Shown in pieces: positions 10,996-20,084 of a stretch of 64,000 nt of DNA. The stretch lies in contig NW_008707225.1 of assembly GCF_000327385.1 (NCBI RefSeq), positions 3,915,250 through 3,979,249 on the forward strand, written 5' to 3'. Source of the DNA: Lottia gigantea. Lineage: Eukaryota > Mollusca > Gastropoda > Lottiidae. Within the stretch, counting starts at the first letter, position 1. Each line of letters opens with the position of its first letter. A program made the translations under genes and the position numbers. The notes beneath the pieces are model-generated. The model saw nothing but the letters and a program-made list of their open reading frames with translations, was not told where the DNA came from and did not search any database.

Positions 10996-11997
10996 ATTTT
11001 TGTCATCGTCGCAAGCCAAGGATCTCGTCATCCCAATATTCCGCTGGATGTTGCAGCGTTGGAAGCAGAGCTTCAATCTCTTCAAAAACAAAGACGGTAT
11101 TTAACTCTTCAAAGGCAGATGTCTGCAGAAAGAAAAGCCGTAAATTATCTTGAAAAAGATGAAGAAACCGTGCCTACCAATATTATTACGGAACCTCGTG
11201 CAGTCGAGAACGGATTTGAATTCACTACCTCAAGTACAGCCCCAGAGCTTGAAAGATTACTTCAATCGCCACTTGTTCGTGATGCGCAAAAACATGCTAA
11301 AGCCTTGCAGATTATGGACTTTCTGTGGGTCGACTCTATTCCCCAGTACAGTTCATACTCCTTTGGTACAGATAGTGGTATCGAGCTCCGTGTTACTAAG
11401 AGAAAAACCCTTGATAGAGTCTCCATTGAGGAATGGGGGTATGCCAACAACCACATTTTATTGGAACTTTTGAAACAGAATCAATTAGATACTGCAGGAT
11501 TCATATCTTATATCCGGTACACAAATCTTTCGCCTTGCCTCCAAGTACGTATGGTATTCGGTCCGTTTTTTGATAAGGAATACAGAGAGCATCAAGCAAT
11601 GGAAAATTTTGAGTGGAGCACTCGCCGTCAAGATATTCGGGAATTCCAATTGATTCTAAAACGCGACAATCCTACAATCCGTGCCTTCCAGGATGCCAAT
11701 ACTATCAATGATCGTCAAAATAAGACCTATCGGGGTGGTGCAACTCGCTACATGGGCAACCAATCCGATCGACGTAAAGGACCTTTTCTCAGTGATGGTC
11801 GTGAAATTTGCAGAAATTTTAATAATGACAATTGTAACCGCGTTGACGGTAAGATGGCACACAATTGTGCATTGTGCATGTCTTCGTCTCACTCAGCAGT
11901 TGGACATACACACTCGTCAGCTAACGCCCCGACAAAAAACTACAATCGCCTTGGGATGGGGCATCAATTTTATAGACATTCGAGATACAATGAGTGA
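10996..11997 (+). pseudogene. gag-like region of the DIRS element
   Basis: This region encodes a charged N-terminal helix (ALEAELQSLQKQRR), a central domain of about 200 residues and, near the end, a zinc-binding-like cluster (C-x2-F-N-x3-C, then H-x-C-x2-C), as in gag proteins of DIRS/Ngaro elements. It has no host role. The true start is not visible, because the open frame runs in from the neighbouring hAT-like end. Confidence 0.7.
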
Positions 11998-13436
11998 GTC
12001 GAGTCGCGCTAATTGCTTGAAATACAACGCATGGTGTAGGCTTCTACCTGATAATTTCAAAGACAGGGACTTTTCGCTTGACGGCGTACGCAACGGGTTT
12101 CTTCTCAGCAACCTTTACGGTCCCCATAAACCTGTCGACCGCAAAAACTAAAGATCAGCAACCGCTTACCATGACAAGGTTAAAATCAAATCTTGCGTGA
12201 AATTGAGCTTGGCAAATACGTAGTCAAGCCTACCATAGTCAGCTCTTTGGGAGCCATACCAAAGCCGGACGGTGGGATTCGCATTATGAACGATGCTAGT
12301 AGACCAGAGGGTCTTTCCCTTAACTCGTATACATCAGATACATCTTGCTTTGTGCTTTGTGCTTTAAGCCCAACGTTTCTTAGCTAAGGTAGACTTAAAG
12401 AGTGCATATCGGTCAGTGTTATGTAGTAAGGCTGATCATCCGTTGACAGGATTGCAGTGGACTTTTAAAGGCCGTAACACCCCTACTTACATGTTCGATC
12501 GCAAGCTACCCTTTGGACATTCTCGCAGTCCAATGCTTTTTCAACTGCCGTGTGTAACATTATGCTAACTCGTTACAATGTGACATGTATTGTATACCTT
12601 GATGATTTCCTGATTATCGAAGATGATTTTGATAAGTCTAATAAAGGGCTACAACTCCTACTTATAACCTTACGCGACTTAGGATTCAATATAAATTGGT
12701 CCAAGGTGGAAGGCCCCGTCAAGCATTTAGTTTTTTTAGACATAGCGATCGACACTGAGCGCCTTACTTTAACCCTTCCACCGCCAAAACAAGCTGAGCT
12801 TTTGGAAGTGTTGCAATCATTTTTGTTTCGAAAACGCGCTAGTGTAAAGCAACTTATGTCCTTATGTGGAAAATTAAATTGGGCTAGCCAAGTGATTAAA
12901 GGGATGCGACGACTTTTTGATACAGTGTCACCTTTTAGTGATCGAAATGCAAAAGTGTTACTTGGCGAATTTTTTTTTCGATGATTTAGTGTGGTGAATT
13001 AAATTCCTCCGAATTTTCAATGGGTCGGTAAAATTTATTGATCCTAAGCGTATAACTACTGTGTTTACGGATGCGTCTTCGGATGGTTGTGGCGGTGTCT
13101 TCCAAGGTGATTTTTTCTATACAAATTGGAATCTGGATTTGCCCATAATTGCCACTGATCACATTAATATCAAAGAAACCTTATCAGTGGTTCTTTCTGC
13201 GATACCTTGGGGACCTCAGTGGCAAAACAAGAAAGTAATTGTGAACACAATTGTGAAGACAATATGACAACCAAGTATGTGTTAAACAAAGGAACATCTC
13301 GCAATCGTACCTTGATGTGCTTCTTGCGATTTCTGTTTTGGTTGTCAGCCATATTTAACTTTGACTTAGTAGCCAGATATATCCCTGGTCGACTTAATGT
13401 TGCTGCTGATGCTGCTTCGAGGCTACATGAACCAGA
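11998..13436 (+). pseudogene. Reverse transcriptase and RNase H region of the DIRS element
   Basis: Recognisable pieces are the pre-palm GVRNGF segment, LGAIPKPDGGIRIMNDAS (fingers), the catalytic YLDDF (about 12595), a connection region around LMSLCGKLNWASQ, and RNase H blocks FTDASSDG (about 13061) and ARYIPGRLNVAADAASR (about 13372). It is degraded and non-functional in its present form. The LINE begins immediately after it. Confidence 0.8.
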
Positions 13437-13965
13437 GGTAGGTAGGTAGGTAGATGACAAGTTAACGTTCGCTTCCAGCGGATGCTGATATCGCAAACTA
13501 GGTAGTTGTTGGTAGTCGTAGTAGTTGGTAGTTGGATTGGATCAAATTGGATGATTCGGTGTTGTTGGTTTGGTTGTTGATTCTTCGTTAGATCTGGTCG
13601 GGTCGAATGACATGGCGGTGAAACTGGGCCCTGGATGGTGTGGCGTGAGTTACTCGGTCTCCTTCATTCTTCCAAACTCGTTCTGATCATGGTATTTCTT
13701 GTTGATTGGTAGTCGAATGGTAGTCGTTGGTTTGGTTTGTTTTGGTTAGATTATCTGTTATCTGTTGGAAAACTCGAAGACCTGAAAAAAAAAAGAAAGA
13801 AAGTGAGAAAAAGAAAGTGAGAAAAAGAGGGAGGAAAGGGGGGGGGGGGGGGAGCTTTCACAAAAGGGGGGAGAGATGTTCTCTAATGTTTCTGCAATGA
13901 AACTTGTTAAATTGATTGGATATAATTAAAAAGTGTTAAGAAACTTTGAGTAAAAAAAACTTAGC
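13437..13965 (-). repeat. LINE 3' region with tetranucleotide tail
   Basis: Plus-strand (GGTA)4 at 13437-13452 is the probable 3' tail. The adjoining ~280 bp is rich in GGTAGT and TTGGT phrases, and 13785-13852 is a purine tract of GAAAGTGAGAAAAA repeats ending in a long G run. It has no coding function. Confidence 0.6.
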
Positions 13966-14235
13966 CTATCTGTTGAAGACAGATTTGGTTATAAAATGGA
14001 AGACTAGTTCCATTATCGTATACCAGTGGTCCGTGGGTGGAGCCAAAACATTCTGTATGGTTAGTGGTATGCCGTTGGTTTCCAGGTACTCTAGTAGTGG
14101 CTTACGAGCGGGTTTCAGTTCAGTGCATTGAATGAGGACATGCGACCTTGTGGCAACGTGGCCGCAGCGACATTTAATGGCGTTGAACTGGTGGTCTCGT
14201 AGTACGTTGTTGGTCCGGAGTCTGGACCACGGCAT
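13966..14235 (-). pseudogene. C-terminal Cys/His segment of LINE ORF2, out of frame
   Basis: About 85 residues contain C-x-C-G, H-x4-C (KCRCGHVATRSHVLIQC), the small zinc-binding-like module found after RNase H in I-group LINEs. It lies in another frame from the main ORF2 and overlaps its end at 14174-14235. The distal half of RNase H that should separate the two is absent, so an internal deletion joined them. Confidence 0.6.
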
Positions 14236-17200
14236 GCTCCGTGTGATTGACGGACAGCCATGTTACCGCGTCCCTGATGGCAAAAAGTTCTGCTGTGAAC
14301 ACTGAACAGTGCGGGGGGATCCTTTTACTGATGCGGGTGCCTTTTGCTGGGATGCACAAACCGTAACCTGTTGCGGTACTACTCTTGGAACCATCGGTGT
14401 AGATCTTCAAATGGTCGGCGTACACGGAATCAATCAGATCAAGAGCGCGAGCTCTTGCTCCTACTGGGTTCTCGTGCTTGTTGGTACTCTGGATCAGCTG
14501 GGTGTTGACTGTCGGGTTGGTAACCTTCCCAAACGGAGTAGCCGATAGGCGTCGTTCAAGGATCGTTACTTGATCGAGCTGATGCTCTCTCAATAGATCA
14601 GTGACCGCTTGCCCGTAAGAAATACTCCGATTCTTCTGGTTATTTCCGACACGAGTAAATCTTCTGATGCTGGAATACGTCGGACAGCTTTCGGACAAAT
14701 ACTGAAGTTTCCCCCAGAATTTGAGAGATAGCTCCTCCCTCCGAAGAGAGAGGGGTTTCTCTCCCACCTCCTGAAGTAGCGCCTCATTCTTCGTACCTAC
14801 AGCTGCCCTGGTGGCAATACGTATAGCTTTCATGTGTAGAACGTCGAGTTTCTTCAGTTGAGTATCACTTGCTTTACCATAGGCAATACAACCATAATCA
14901 ATAACTGAACGAACCAGTGACCTGTACATCATCATTAGAGTTTCTCTGTTTGCTCCCCATGTGGTACCTGAAACATAACGCATAACATTTAAGATTTTTG
15001 TAGACCGGTTACAGATATAGTCAATGTGCGTACTCCAAGTCAGACACCTGTCAAAGTGTACTCCCAGGAACCTTACTGAATTCTCATGCTTAATCTTCAC
15101 ACCATTCAGTCTAAGGTCAATACTGTCGTGATCTTTCTTTCTGCTGCAGAACAAACCGACGGTTTTAGCTGCCGAAATAATGAAGCCCCAGTCGTTTGCC
15201 CATTTAGCAACTTGGTTCAGAGCAGTTTGCATACGCCATTTAACTTTATTGAGGTCATTGTGACCAGTCCATATCGAACTGTCATCTGCATATAGAGCCG
15301 TGCTAACCGAGAGCTCTATATGCTTTACATAATCCAGGGCCAGATCATTGATCATAATGCTGAAGAGGGTAGGGCTAATAACAGAGCCTTGCGGGGTGCC
15401 ATTCTCCAACGAGTGCTTCTCGCTGACGTTCACTTGTATCTGGCGATCCCTTAAGAAGTCTTGGATCCACCTGAACATGCGACCCCGAATGCCAAGTTTA
15501 TTAAGTTTAAAAAGCAAACCATCAACCCAGACTAAGTCAAAGGCCTTGGACAGATCCAGGAATACTGCACTGAAGTAGTTCTTCTTTCCGAATTGGGCGG
15601 CCATGTCGTGTTGAAGTCGAACGATTTGATCCATTGTTGACCGTTTCTCTCTGTAGCCGCTTTGGTTGGTATCGATAAGACCATTTAGTTCACAGTGGTA
15701 TCTAAGTCTATTATTGACCATCGTCTCAAATGTTTTACATAGAGTCGAGGTCAGAGAAATAGGCCTGTATGAACTGCATAGACTTTTATCTTTCTGCGGT
15801 TTTGGTAGAGGAATGACCATTGCCGTTTTCCAACTTTCCGGAATTGTACCATAATACCATGATTTGTTGAATAATTCTAGTAGAACTGTAGACGCTTCCA
15901 TTGGTAACTCCTTTAACATGCTGTACTTGATATTATCTTCACCAGTAGCGCTGTCTTTCTTACTGCACAGTGCTTTCTTCAGCTCGTCGAGGGTGAAGGG
16001 AGCGTTAAGAGCCCGTTCATCCTCTAAGGGCGAATGGTGAATTGGAGTGTGGTTGGTGTAGAAGGTCTTCTTGTTCTTTAGAAATTCTTTGGTATGGTTG
16101 GTATCAGCACTGCCGTCAGCATAACACTTGGCTAACAAATTGGCTTTTCCTTCATTGCTGTATTCTGTGGAATCCCTGTAACAAAGAGTTGGAATGGAAG
16201 AATTAGATTTTTTACCAAGCATTGAGTCTATTTTACCCCAGACAGATCTTAGGTTGGTCTTCTCATTTAATGAGTTGCAGAACTCCTGCCAGTGCTTTGT
16301 TTGTGATTCACGCAACAGAGCAGCTGTAGAAGCCTTGACCGCTAAGTATTCTGCCTTGATATAACGGTCCGATTTCCTCTGAAACCGTCGTAGAGCCCGC
16401 TTGCGAGCATCCACGGCAGCCTGGAGTTCATCGGACCACCAGGACTTGGGTGACCTACGTGCAATGCCATCCTTAGTCCGGGGAATAGAGCCCATAGCAG
16501 CATCAGTAATAACCTGAGTCAACTTCCCAGAAAAACTAGAGACGTCCTCGTCCCTTGCCAGATCTAGCTTGGAACGAGTGAAATGACGCCTAAAGAAATC
16601 CCAGTTAGCCTTCCCTAGTCTCCATTTGCCTTGACACATGACTTCCTCCTTCACAACATTGCGTGACAGCGTGATTTCAATGACAACATGGTCACTTCCA
16701 AGGGTCTCACTGGTTGCTTCCCACGTACAGTCTTTAGCTAACCGACTGCTTACTAATGTGAGATCGAGATGCGAACCAAGAGGAGCAATTGCACCAACAT
16801 AAGTAATGCTACCATCATTTATGCTAACCAGGTCATTGGCCTCAATGAACTCAGCAATTTGTCTACTATTAGTGTCAGTTGTTGGCGAGCCCCACAATAC
16901 GTGTTTGGCGTTAAAATCACCAAGCACAATATTGTCGGTCCCGGGCAACTGATCGTAAACATACTGATATTCACTGAATCGTTGAGGTTTGCCTTTGACT
17001 TCGGGTCGATAAATATTAACGATAGAAAAAACCTTTGACTTGTCGGTAAAGGATACCGCCTGTGCCTCCAGAGGAGCGATGGTTTTCAGAGGAACCTCAC
17101 TATGGGATATACCATTTTTGATGTAGATGGCCAGACCCCCACCACTTCGATGGTTGAGAGCATTAGGTCTGTTTAATCTGATCAAAGTATAACCATTGAT

Positions 17201-17311
17201 GATAGGGTCCTTATTCCTTGAACCGAGCTTGGACTCTTGGAGAAAAACGGCATCATACTGCTTCCTTTGTAGTAGCTGTACCAGTTGGGTCTTTCGTTCA
17301 GGTACGTTCAA
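14174..17311 (-). CDS. LINE ORF2: endonuclease, reverse transcriptase, partial RNase H
   Basis: More than 1000 codons are uninterrupted, unusually well preserved. Counting from a TTG at 17311: AP-endonuclease-like domain at 1 to about 215 (E26, GDFNAKH 131-137, SDH 206-208); reverse transcriptase about 490-760 (LDLSKAFD 585-592, TPQGSVISP 639-647, YADD 674-677); RNase H from about 968 (TDGS 972-975, AEL 1007-1009), losing its family sequence after about residue 1025. The first 17311 codon is not the real start: the frame is open upstream (IQLNINGLNVPERK) back past the ORF1 stop, with no ATG in between. Replication enzyme for target-primed reverse transcription. This copy lacks a whole RNase H. 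Confidence 0.9.
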   Translation of the reverse strand: MNVPERKTQLVQLLQRKQYDAVFLQESKLGSRNKDPIINGYTLIRLNRPNALNHRSGGGLAIYIKNGISHSEVPLKTIAPLEAQAVSFTDKSKVFSIVNIYRPEVKGKPQRFSEYQYVYDQLPGTDNIVLGDFNAKHVLWGSPTTDTNSRQIAEFIEANDLVSINDGSITYVGAIAPLGSHLDLTLVSSRLAKDCTWEATSETLGSDHVVIEITLSRNVVKEEVMCQGKWRLGKANWDFFRRHFTRSKLDLARDEDVSSFSGKLTQVITDAAMGSIPRTKDGIARRSPKSWWSDELQAAVDARKRALRRFQRKSDRYIKAEYLAVKASTAALLRESQTKHWQEFCNSLNEKTNLRSVWGKIDSMLGKKSNSSIPTLCYRDSTEYSNEGKANLLAKCYADGSADTNHTKEFLKNKKTFYTNHTPIHHSPLEDERALNAPFTLDELKKALCSKKDSATGEDNIKYSMLKELPMEASTVLLELFNKSWYYGTIPESWKTAMVIPLPKPQKDKSLCSSYRPISLTSTLCKTFETMVNNRLRYHCELNGLIDTNQSGYREKRSTMDQIVRLQHDMAAQFGKKNYFSAVFLDLSKAFDLVWVDGLLFKLNKLGIRGRMFRWIQDFLRDRQIQVNVSEKHSLENGTPQGSVISPTLFSIMINDLALDYVKHIELSVSTALYADDSSIWTGHNDLNKVKWRMQTALNQVAKWANDWGFIISAAKTVGLFCSRKKDHDSIDLRLNGVKIKHENSVRFLGVHFDRCLTWSTHIDYICNRSTKILNVMRYVSGTTWGANRETLMMMYRSLVRSVIDYGCIAYGKASDTQLKKLDVLHMKAIRIATRAAVGTKNEALLQEVGEKPLSLRREELSLKFWGKLQYLSESCPTYSSIRRFTRVGNNQKNRSISYGQAVTDLLREHQLDQVTILERRLSATPFGKVTNPTVNTQLIQSTNKHENPVGARARALDLIDSVYADHLKIYTDGSKSSTATGYGLCIPAKGTRISKRIPPHCSVFTAELFAIRDAVTWLSVNHTEHAVVQTPDQQRTTRPPVQRH

Positions 17312-17384
17312 ACCATTGATGTTCAGCTGTATGAACCTGAAATTGAATGTAAAATAATTAATGACTTTATGGATCAGTATGGTT

Positions 17385-17795
17385 TTAGCATGGGGTTTGG
17401 GGTGCCGTAAAAACCTCTACGTCCATTTCAGTTACTGAGCCAGTGGGCAGTGGTCTAGCTAGCGAAGTGCTTCTAGAGCGCTCAGTCACGGGTCTGGAGC
17501 CTGTACTTCTGCAAATGCTCCTTGACTGACGAGGTTGGCCACTCGTGGATACCGCCTTTACTTTTCTTGGCGTTTCCACTGATTGACCCACTACGTCAGT
17601 CTTCGGAACATCCGTGCTGGATCTCTTCCTCTTTGGTTTGGTATCCTTATTTGGTGGTTGTAGATTCGTGACATTGTCGGCACATACTTTTGATACTGCG
17701 TCCATGACGTCCTTTGGATTGATTTCACCAGCCATGAACCAGATCAACTCAGTCGACTTTATAGCGTTTTGGGAAGTTATGATCTTTTCTTCCAC
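17385..17795 (-). pseudogene. LINE ORF1 remnant (basic, Ser/Arg/Pro-rich)
   Basis: About 136 codons, rich in K, R, S and P (KPKRKRSS, SRSICRSTGSRPVTERSRS), followed by the ORF2 frame. The position just before ORF2 and the basic low-complexity make-up fit a LINE ORF1 end. No zinc knuckle or RNA-recognition fold is seen, and an in-frame stop lies just upstream, so the 5' part is missing or degraded. Confidence 0.5.
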
Positions 17796-17929
17796 GCTTC
17801 AGAACTTCTCAACCATGTGACACCTTTGTTTTTTAATTATAGGTGGGATTCCCCGAGAATGGGGCTTGAACCGGCTATATTTAACAGTGGAACGGCTAAC
17901 ACTACTCGCAAAACTTACATAACACACCT

Positions 17930-18793
17930 TTAAGACCTTTAAGGACTTTTGTAGGCAATATGCTCTTCCAGTGTTTCCTGTCAAAAATGCTACTATAGAA
18001 ATGTATATAGCTTATCTTGTTAATGTCAAACACTTTACTTATAGCAGTATTAGATCTTATTTGAATATTATTTCATTGTTATATAAGTCGAACAATTTAA
18101 CCGATCCTATTCAGAGCTGGACTGTTCAATATTATTATTGACTGGCGTCAAGCGAGAACTAGGGGCAGGTCAAAACTGTAAAACACCTGTCACGCCTACT
18201 TTGCTTCTTAAAATCCATGTGGGTTTGGATTTAAAAAACTATAGCAACAAAATTTTTTGGGCTGCTTATTTGCTTGTTTTTTTTGGCTTCCTTAGACCGA
18301 TTAATTTTCTTACTAAGGACCATTTTGATCCGGCTGTTGATATACAACGACGCCATGTACAGATTACAAATAAAGGTTTAATTGTTCGACTTAAAGTCAC
18401 TAAAACTATTCAGTTTCGCACTAAGGATATCTTTGTATTATTGCCTCATTTGCAAGATCACCCGCTGCGCTTCATAATATCTTATGCCTTCCAGGTACTC
18501 CGCTTTCCCCGCTCCTTTTGTTGCAAAATGGCTCTTTCCTGAGTTACAATACTCTTTTGCGATCTTTTCAGTATATTTTGCATGGCATTGGGTTAAACTA
18601 TAAACTCTATGGCGGACGCTCCTTTCGCCGTGGTGCCGCCTCTTGGACATCCTCTGTCGGTTTAAGCGATAGCAATATCAAACTCCTGAGCTATTGGTCC
18701 AGTGAGTGCTTCCAGCGTTATGTGCATTCCGATCTACATCTTCGCCAGCAGGCTATACATAATTTTTCATGCTTAATCCCTAAAACACTTTAA
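17930..18793 (+). pseudogene. Tyrosine recombinase region of the DIRS element
   Basis: An N-terminal SAM-like segment (FCRQYALPVFPVKNATIEMY onward) is followed by the catalytic domain: FGFLRPINF holds the first arginine block, GGRSFRRGAASW the second conserved block and LSYWSSECFQRYVHSDL the terminal tyrosine block, as in DIRS/Ngaro recombinases. It is degraded. It would have inserted a circular DNA copy without an integrase. Confidence 0.8.
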
Positions 18794-18833
18794 ACAATAG
18801 ACACAACGTCATTTTTTATACAAGAACGTGTGG

Positions 18834-19035
18834 ATTTGGGATTGTATGTTGTAAAAATGTTTCGAAATTTTTTTTATATGTATTGTATGTAATTTTCATT
18901 CATTGTTCAATTACTTGCTTTTATTGCATTGGATTATTACTTGAAAATGTAATAAATGTTTAGCCACTTTCATATTTTATTTCAATCCTATTGTGTAGCT
19001 TTTGCAACTTATTGAACGAAGGACAAAGGGTTAAA
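18834..19035 (+). repeat. DIRS split direct repeat, inner copy (B1)
   Basis: This 202-bp sequence begins ATTTGGGATTGTATG and ends AAGGACAAAGGGTTAAA. It is repeated 431 bp to the right with about 95% identity. Its place just after the recombinase fits B1 of the A1-body-B1-A2-B2 layout. Confidence 0.8.
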
Positions 19036-19264
19036 GTGAAAATTTTGTTAATTCTAATTTTAACTATGACCTGTAGTGTACTCGCTGACCTGACCTGACC
19101 TGACCCGACCTTCACGCATATTCATAAGCTAGCCTCGTTTTGTTTATAGCCTTGCTTGCCTTGTTATGCAGTTAGCGTGCTAAGCCTTGATCGCTTATTA
19201 GTTTTAAAACCCTCTCACCCTCCCAGTAGTATTACTGAGTGTTAACGCTTAATTAATATGCTTT
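19036..19264 (+). repeat. Spacer between split repeats (A2), with CTGAC repeats
   Basis: These ~229 bp lie between the two 202-bp copies, in the A2 position. At 19086-19110 it has tandem CTGAC units. The matching A1 at the left end is not in the window. Confidence 0.55.
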
Positions 19265-19466
19265 ATTTGGGATTGTATGTTGTAAAAATGTTTCGATATT
19301 TGTTTTTATATGTATTGTATGTAATTTTCATTCATTGTTCAATTACTTGTTTTTATTGCATTGGATTATTACTTGAAAATGTAATAAATGTTTAGCCACT
19401 TCATATTTTATTTCAATCCTATTTTGCAGCTATTGCAACTTATTGAACGAAGGACAAAGGGTTAAA
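19265..19466 (+). repeat. DIRS split direct repeat, terminal copy (B2)
   Basis: Second 202-bp copy, from ATTTGGGATTG to GGGTTAAA. It marks the right end of the element; sequence beyond it shows no relation to the element. Confidence 0.8.
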
Positions 19467-20084
19467 TAGATATTTAATACTAATTTAAATGCTCCCATCG
19501 CGTGCTTCAGTGAGTTTACTTCGACGTGATCCACATAGTATGTATTACCACCCATGAAAGCTATACTATTCAGAATTCAATAATATAGTTACGCCGTCCA
19601 TCAATGATCGTTGCTTATTTTTCTAAATGGGAAATCGGAGAGTAGCCGGAAAGTGACTCATAAAATGGAATGGTTAAGATACTATTTTCTTGTCATGAAA
19701 GGAAATTTCACAATATAGTTAGTTGTGTTATACAAGGACCAACACTTCCATATGAAAGTAACTTTAAAATTTCATATCTTAAAAGTTATGCCATTTATGT
19801 TTCCATTACCTACAGAATGCCCGTCCTCTATATCTCATAGACTTTCGAATAATTGCAATCACGTTGTGTTTGGTTCTCACGACTGTTATTAAAACATTGA
19901 GAATCTTTCGCCGACAAATAAACGCGTAAAAACATATTAATAATATTTTATCTATAACAAAATCTAAATACAAAATGTGGATAAAAAATTCAAATTGTAC
20001 AAAATCAAATAAAGAGAACTGCAAATAAAAACAAAACACAACACAAACATACAAACTTATAAAAACTAATAATGTATGGCTAAG
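19467..20084. other. Gap between the DIRS element and the glycosyltransferase; probable 3' untranslated region
   Basis: No gene is seen. The part next to 20085 should hold the glycosyltransferase 3' untranslated region, but I find no AATAAA on the minus strand here. Confidence 0.4.

Larger units (their letters stand above)
13437..17825 (-). mobile_element. I-group (Nimb-like) LINE, 5'-truncated, inserted in the DIRS element
   Basis: Read on the minus strand: an ORF1 remnant (17795-17385), ORF2 with endonuclease, reverse transcriptase and RNase H, a C-terminal cysteine/histidine segment, then a 3' region of about 500 bp ending in a (TACC)4 tail at 13452-13437. The endonuclease plus RNase H combination places it in the I group; Nimb, common in molluscs, is my best guess. 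The tail abuts the DIRS RNase H region; the 5' junction lies between about 17820 and 17870. Target duplications are not clear. Confidence 0.82.
10996..19466 (+). mobile_element. DIRS-superfamily (Ngaro-like) tyrosine-recombinase retrotransposon, broken, split by a LINE
   Basis: Parts in order are gag-like, reverse transcriptase with RNase H, then (after the nested LINE) a tyrosine recombinase, then split direct repeats. Reverse transcriptase plus recombinase and no integrase defines the DIRS group. The repeat layout after the recombinase and absence of a visible methyltransferase favour Ngaro-like. The left end, including its copy of the terminal repeat, is missing where the hAT-like fragment meets it. 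It is a fossil with roughly half a dozen breaks besides the LINE. The two surviving repeat copies are about 95% alike, so it is moderately young. Confidence 0.85.

Noticed and set aside
11681-12151. Overlapping open frames within the gag-like region.
   Set aside because: Most of this frame is a by-product of the gag reading frame; only its end shows reverse transcriptase family sequence, which is covered by that entry.
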